Part shown: positions 4,987 through 6,353 of the stretch, piece by piece
Layout: each line of letters opens with the position of its first letter
How positions within the stretch are numbered: position 1 is the first letter of the stretch
From: JAZGHN01 sp964496725
GTDB taxonomy: Bacteria; Chloroflexota; Dehalococcoidia; Dehalococcoidales; E44-bin46
Length of the DNA stretch: 6,353 nucleotides
Assembly (NCBI GenBank): GCA_964496725.1
Contig: CAZCAS010000073.1
Span: 1 to 6,353 of the forward strand
Reading direction: 5' to 3'
Notes under the pieces: model-generated
The model's database searches: none
Told to the model about the DNA's origin: nothing
The model's input: only the letters and a program-made list of their open reading frames with translations
Position numbers and translations under genes: made by a program

Positions 4987-6353
4987 ATGTTCCGTCCAGT
5001 AGGCAGCAAGGTGAGTTTCCCCCAGGTTGAGGAAGGCGTGCTCGGTCTGTGGAGGAAACATAATGTCTTTGAACGGAGTGTAAAAGCTCATCAGGGCAGT
5101 TCCCAGTTTGTCTTCTATGAGGGACCTCCTACAGCTAATGGTCGCCCGGGCATTCATCACGTGCTGGCTCGTGTCTTCAAGGATGTTATCCCCCGCTACA
5201 GGGTGATGAAAGGCGATTATGTCCCGCGTATTGCCGGCTGGGATACACATGGGTTGCCTGTGGAGTTGGAGGTGGAGAGGGAGCTGGGTCTTTCCAGTAA
5301 GAAGGAGATTGAAGACTTCGGCATTGACAGGTTTAATGCCCGCTGTCGGGAGAGTGTCTGCGGTTACCTCAAAGAGTGGGAGGCGATGACCGAGCGCATC
5401 GGCTTCTGGGTTGACCTGAAAAATGCCTATGTAACCATGGACAATAGATATATTGAGACCGTGTGGTGGGCGATAAAGCAGATGTGGGATAAGGGCTTAA
5501 TATATCAGGGCTACCGGGTAACTCCCCACTGCCCCCGCTGCGGCACCTCTCTGAGTTCCCACGAGGTTGCCCTGGGCTATCAGGATGACGTTGAAGACCC
5601 CTCGGTCTATGTGAAGTTTCAAGTTGTTCCTTCAATAGCACTAGAAACCAAGGGACAAGCGAAGCTCAATGAATTTCTTCTAGATAAGCATAAACCAACT
5701 TACCTACTCGCTTGGACAACAACGCCGTGGACTCTGCCGGGAAATACAGCCTTAGCTGTGGATGCTGATGCTGAGTATGCCGTTGTAGATGCTGGCGATG
5801 AGTACCTTATTCTGGCTTCTGCTCGCCTGAATCATGTAGGGCTTGATGATTGCGAGGTGCTACTGAGGTTGAAGGGGAGTGATTTAGCCACGATAAATGG
5901 AGTAAATTATAAGCCGTTATTTAATCCCCATGATTTCGCGGTAGAGCGTTGGCGTTTAGAGTTTATTAACGAAGCTGGAGTATCAGGAGCGCCGCGGTTA
6001 ATATTGCAAAAACCAAGAAAAAAGTTAACCTATAAAGTAGTCGCTGCCGATTTTGTGTCTATGGAAGACGGCACTGGTATAGTGCATGTTGCCCCTGCCT
6101 ATGGCGTGGTTGATTTTGAAATTGGAATGCATCCCGATTATTGCCTTGATTTTGTCCATCCAGTAGATTTACAGGGGGTAATGACGGGTACCTATCCCTT
6201 CTCTGGCAAATTCGTCAAGGACGCCGACCCTCTTATTTTAGAAGACCTTGAGTCGAGGGGGCTTCTCTTCCGCAGTGAAAAGATTCATCATACCTATCCC
6301 TTCTGCTGGCGCTGTGAGGCGCCCCTTCTCTATTATGCCAAGCAGACGTGGTA
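4987..6353 (+). CDS. ileS: Isoleucyl-tRNA synthetase, IleRS2 type with GIHH motif, 3' end outside the window
   Basis: IleRS charges tRNA-Ile and edits valine misacylation. The 455 visible residues run without a stop to the window edge; the KMSKS loop, anticodon-binding and C-terminal parts are missing. The HIGH signature reads G55-I-H-H58 after EGPPTANGRP. GWDTHGLPVE (84-93), the TERIGFWVD block and CPRCGTSLSSHEVALGY (C182, C185) are typical of the eukaryal-like IleRS2 group. FCWRC supplies C440 and C443, probably completing a zinc site. The CP1 editing domain carries WTTTPWTLPGNT (243-254) and GTGIVHVAPAYG (362-373), with D376 at the position of the conserved editing aspartate, so editing looks intact. 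The start is ATG 4987, chosen because MFRPVGSKVSFPQVE fits the family N-terminus; no clear ribosome binding site or T-box leader precedes it. Confidence 0.96.
   Translation, partial: MFRPVGSKVSFPQVEEGVLGLWRKHNVFERSVKAHQGSSQFVFYEGPPTANGRPGIHHVLARVFKDVIPRYRVMKGDYVPRIAGWDTHGLPVELEVERELGLSSKKEIEDFGIDRFNARCRESVCGYLKEWEAMTERIGFWVDLKNAYVTMDNRYIETVWWAIKQMWDKGLIYQGYRVTPHCPRCGTSLSSHEVALGYQDDVEDPSVYVKFQVVPSIALETKGQAKLNEFLLDKHKPTYLLAWTTTPWTLPGNTALAVDADAEYAVVDAGDEYLILASARLNHVGLDDCEVLLRLKGSDLATINGVNYKPLFNPHDFAVERWRLEFINEAGVSGAPRLILQKPRKKLTYKVVAADFVSMEDGTGIVHVAPAYGVVDFEIGMHPDYCLDFVHPVDLQGVMTGTYPFSGKFVKDADPLILEDLESRGLLFRSEKIHHTYPFCWRCEAPLLYYAKQTW

Noticed and set aside
4966..5250. Minus-strand open frame over the ileS start
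   Set aside because: The + strand carries clear IleRS sequence through the whole region. The minus frame resembles nothing and has no ribosome binding site.
5626..6060. Possible foreign insert in ileS, because the DNA is more A/T-rich here
   Set aside because: The stretch lies in the CP1 editing domain, which varies naturally, and its flanking and internal motifs (WTTTPWTLPGNT, GTGIVHVAP) are in order and in frame.

Overview
The window looks like a conserved housekeeping stretch of a bacterial chromosome with roughly even G+C. Nine of its protein genes point the same way (+ strand), and a partial tRNA-Asp gene runs the other way at the left edge. The best taxonomic guess is Chloroflexota, class Dehalococcoidia. 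This rests on the gene order, the sequence style of IleRS, YidC and S18, and a BamB-like lipoprotein in an apparently monoderm gene set. It is an impression from protein sequence, not a tested placement.

Left edge (1-265): the 5' two thirds of tRNA-Asp(GTC) on the minus strand, then a divergent promoter region. A TTGACA-17-TAAACT promoter faces the tRNA. An extended -10 element (TGATATAAT) faces the operon.

266-1605: rpsF (S6), ssb and rpsR (zinc-type S18), the classic ribosome/replication trio, followed closely by rpmH (L34, only 46 residues, GTG start).

1702-4955: the classic rpmH neighbourhood continues with rnpA, yidD, a lipoprotein with an eight-repeat PQQ-like beta-propeller, yidC, and khpB/jag. 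rnpA/yidD and yidD/lipoprotein are joined by ATGA stop-start overlaps, so they are probably translationally coupled. The lipoprotein sits exactly between the two membrane-insertion genes, which suggests a role with YidC at the membrane.

4987-6353: the first 455 residues of ileS, an IleRS2-type isoleucyl-tRNA synthetase whose catalytic HIGH signature reads GIHH. This swapped GXHH form has been linked to very strong mupirocin resistance in another IleRS2, and it is the most notable single observation here.

There is no mobile element, CRISPR array, integrase or convincing intrinsic terminator. No stretch longer than 300 bases lacks a gene. Together the genes cover ribosome small- and large-subunit proteins, ssDNA binding, tRNA 5' maturation, membrane protein insertion, RNA binding and tRNA charging.
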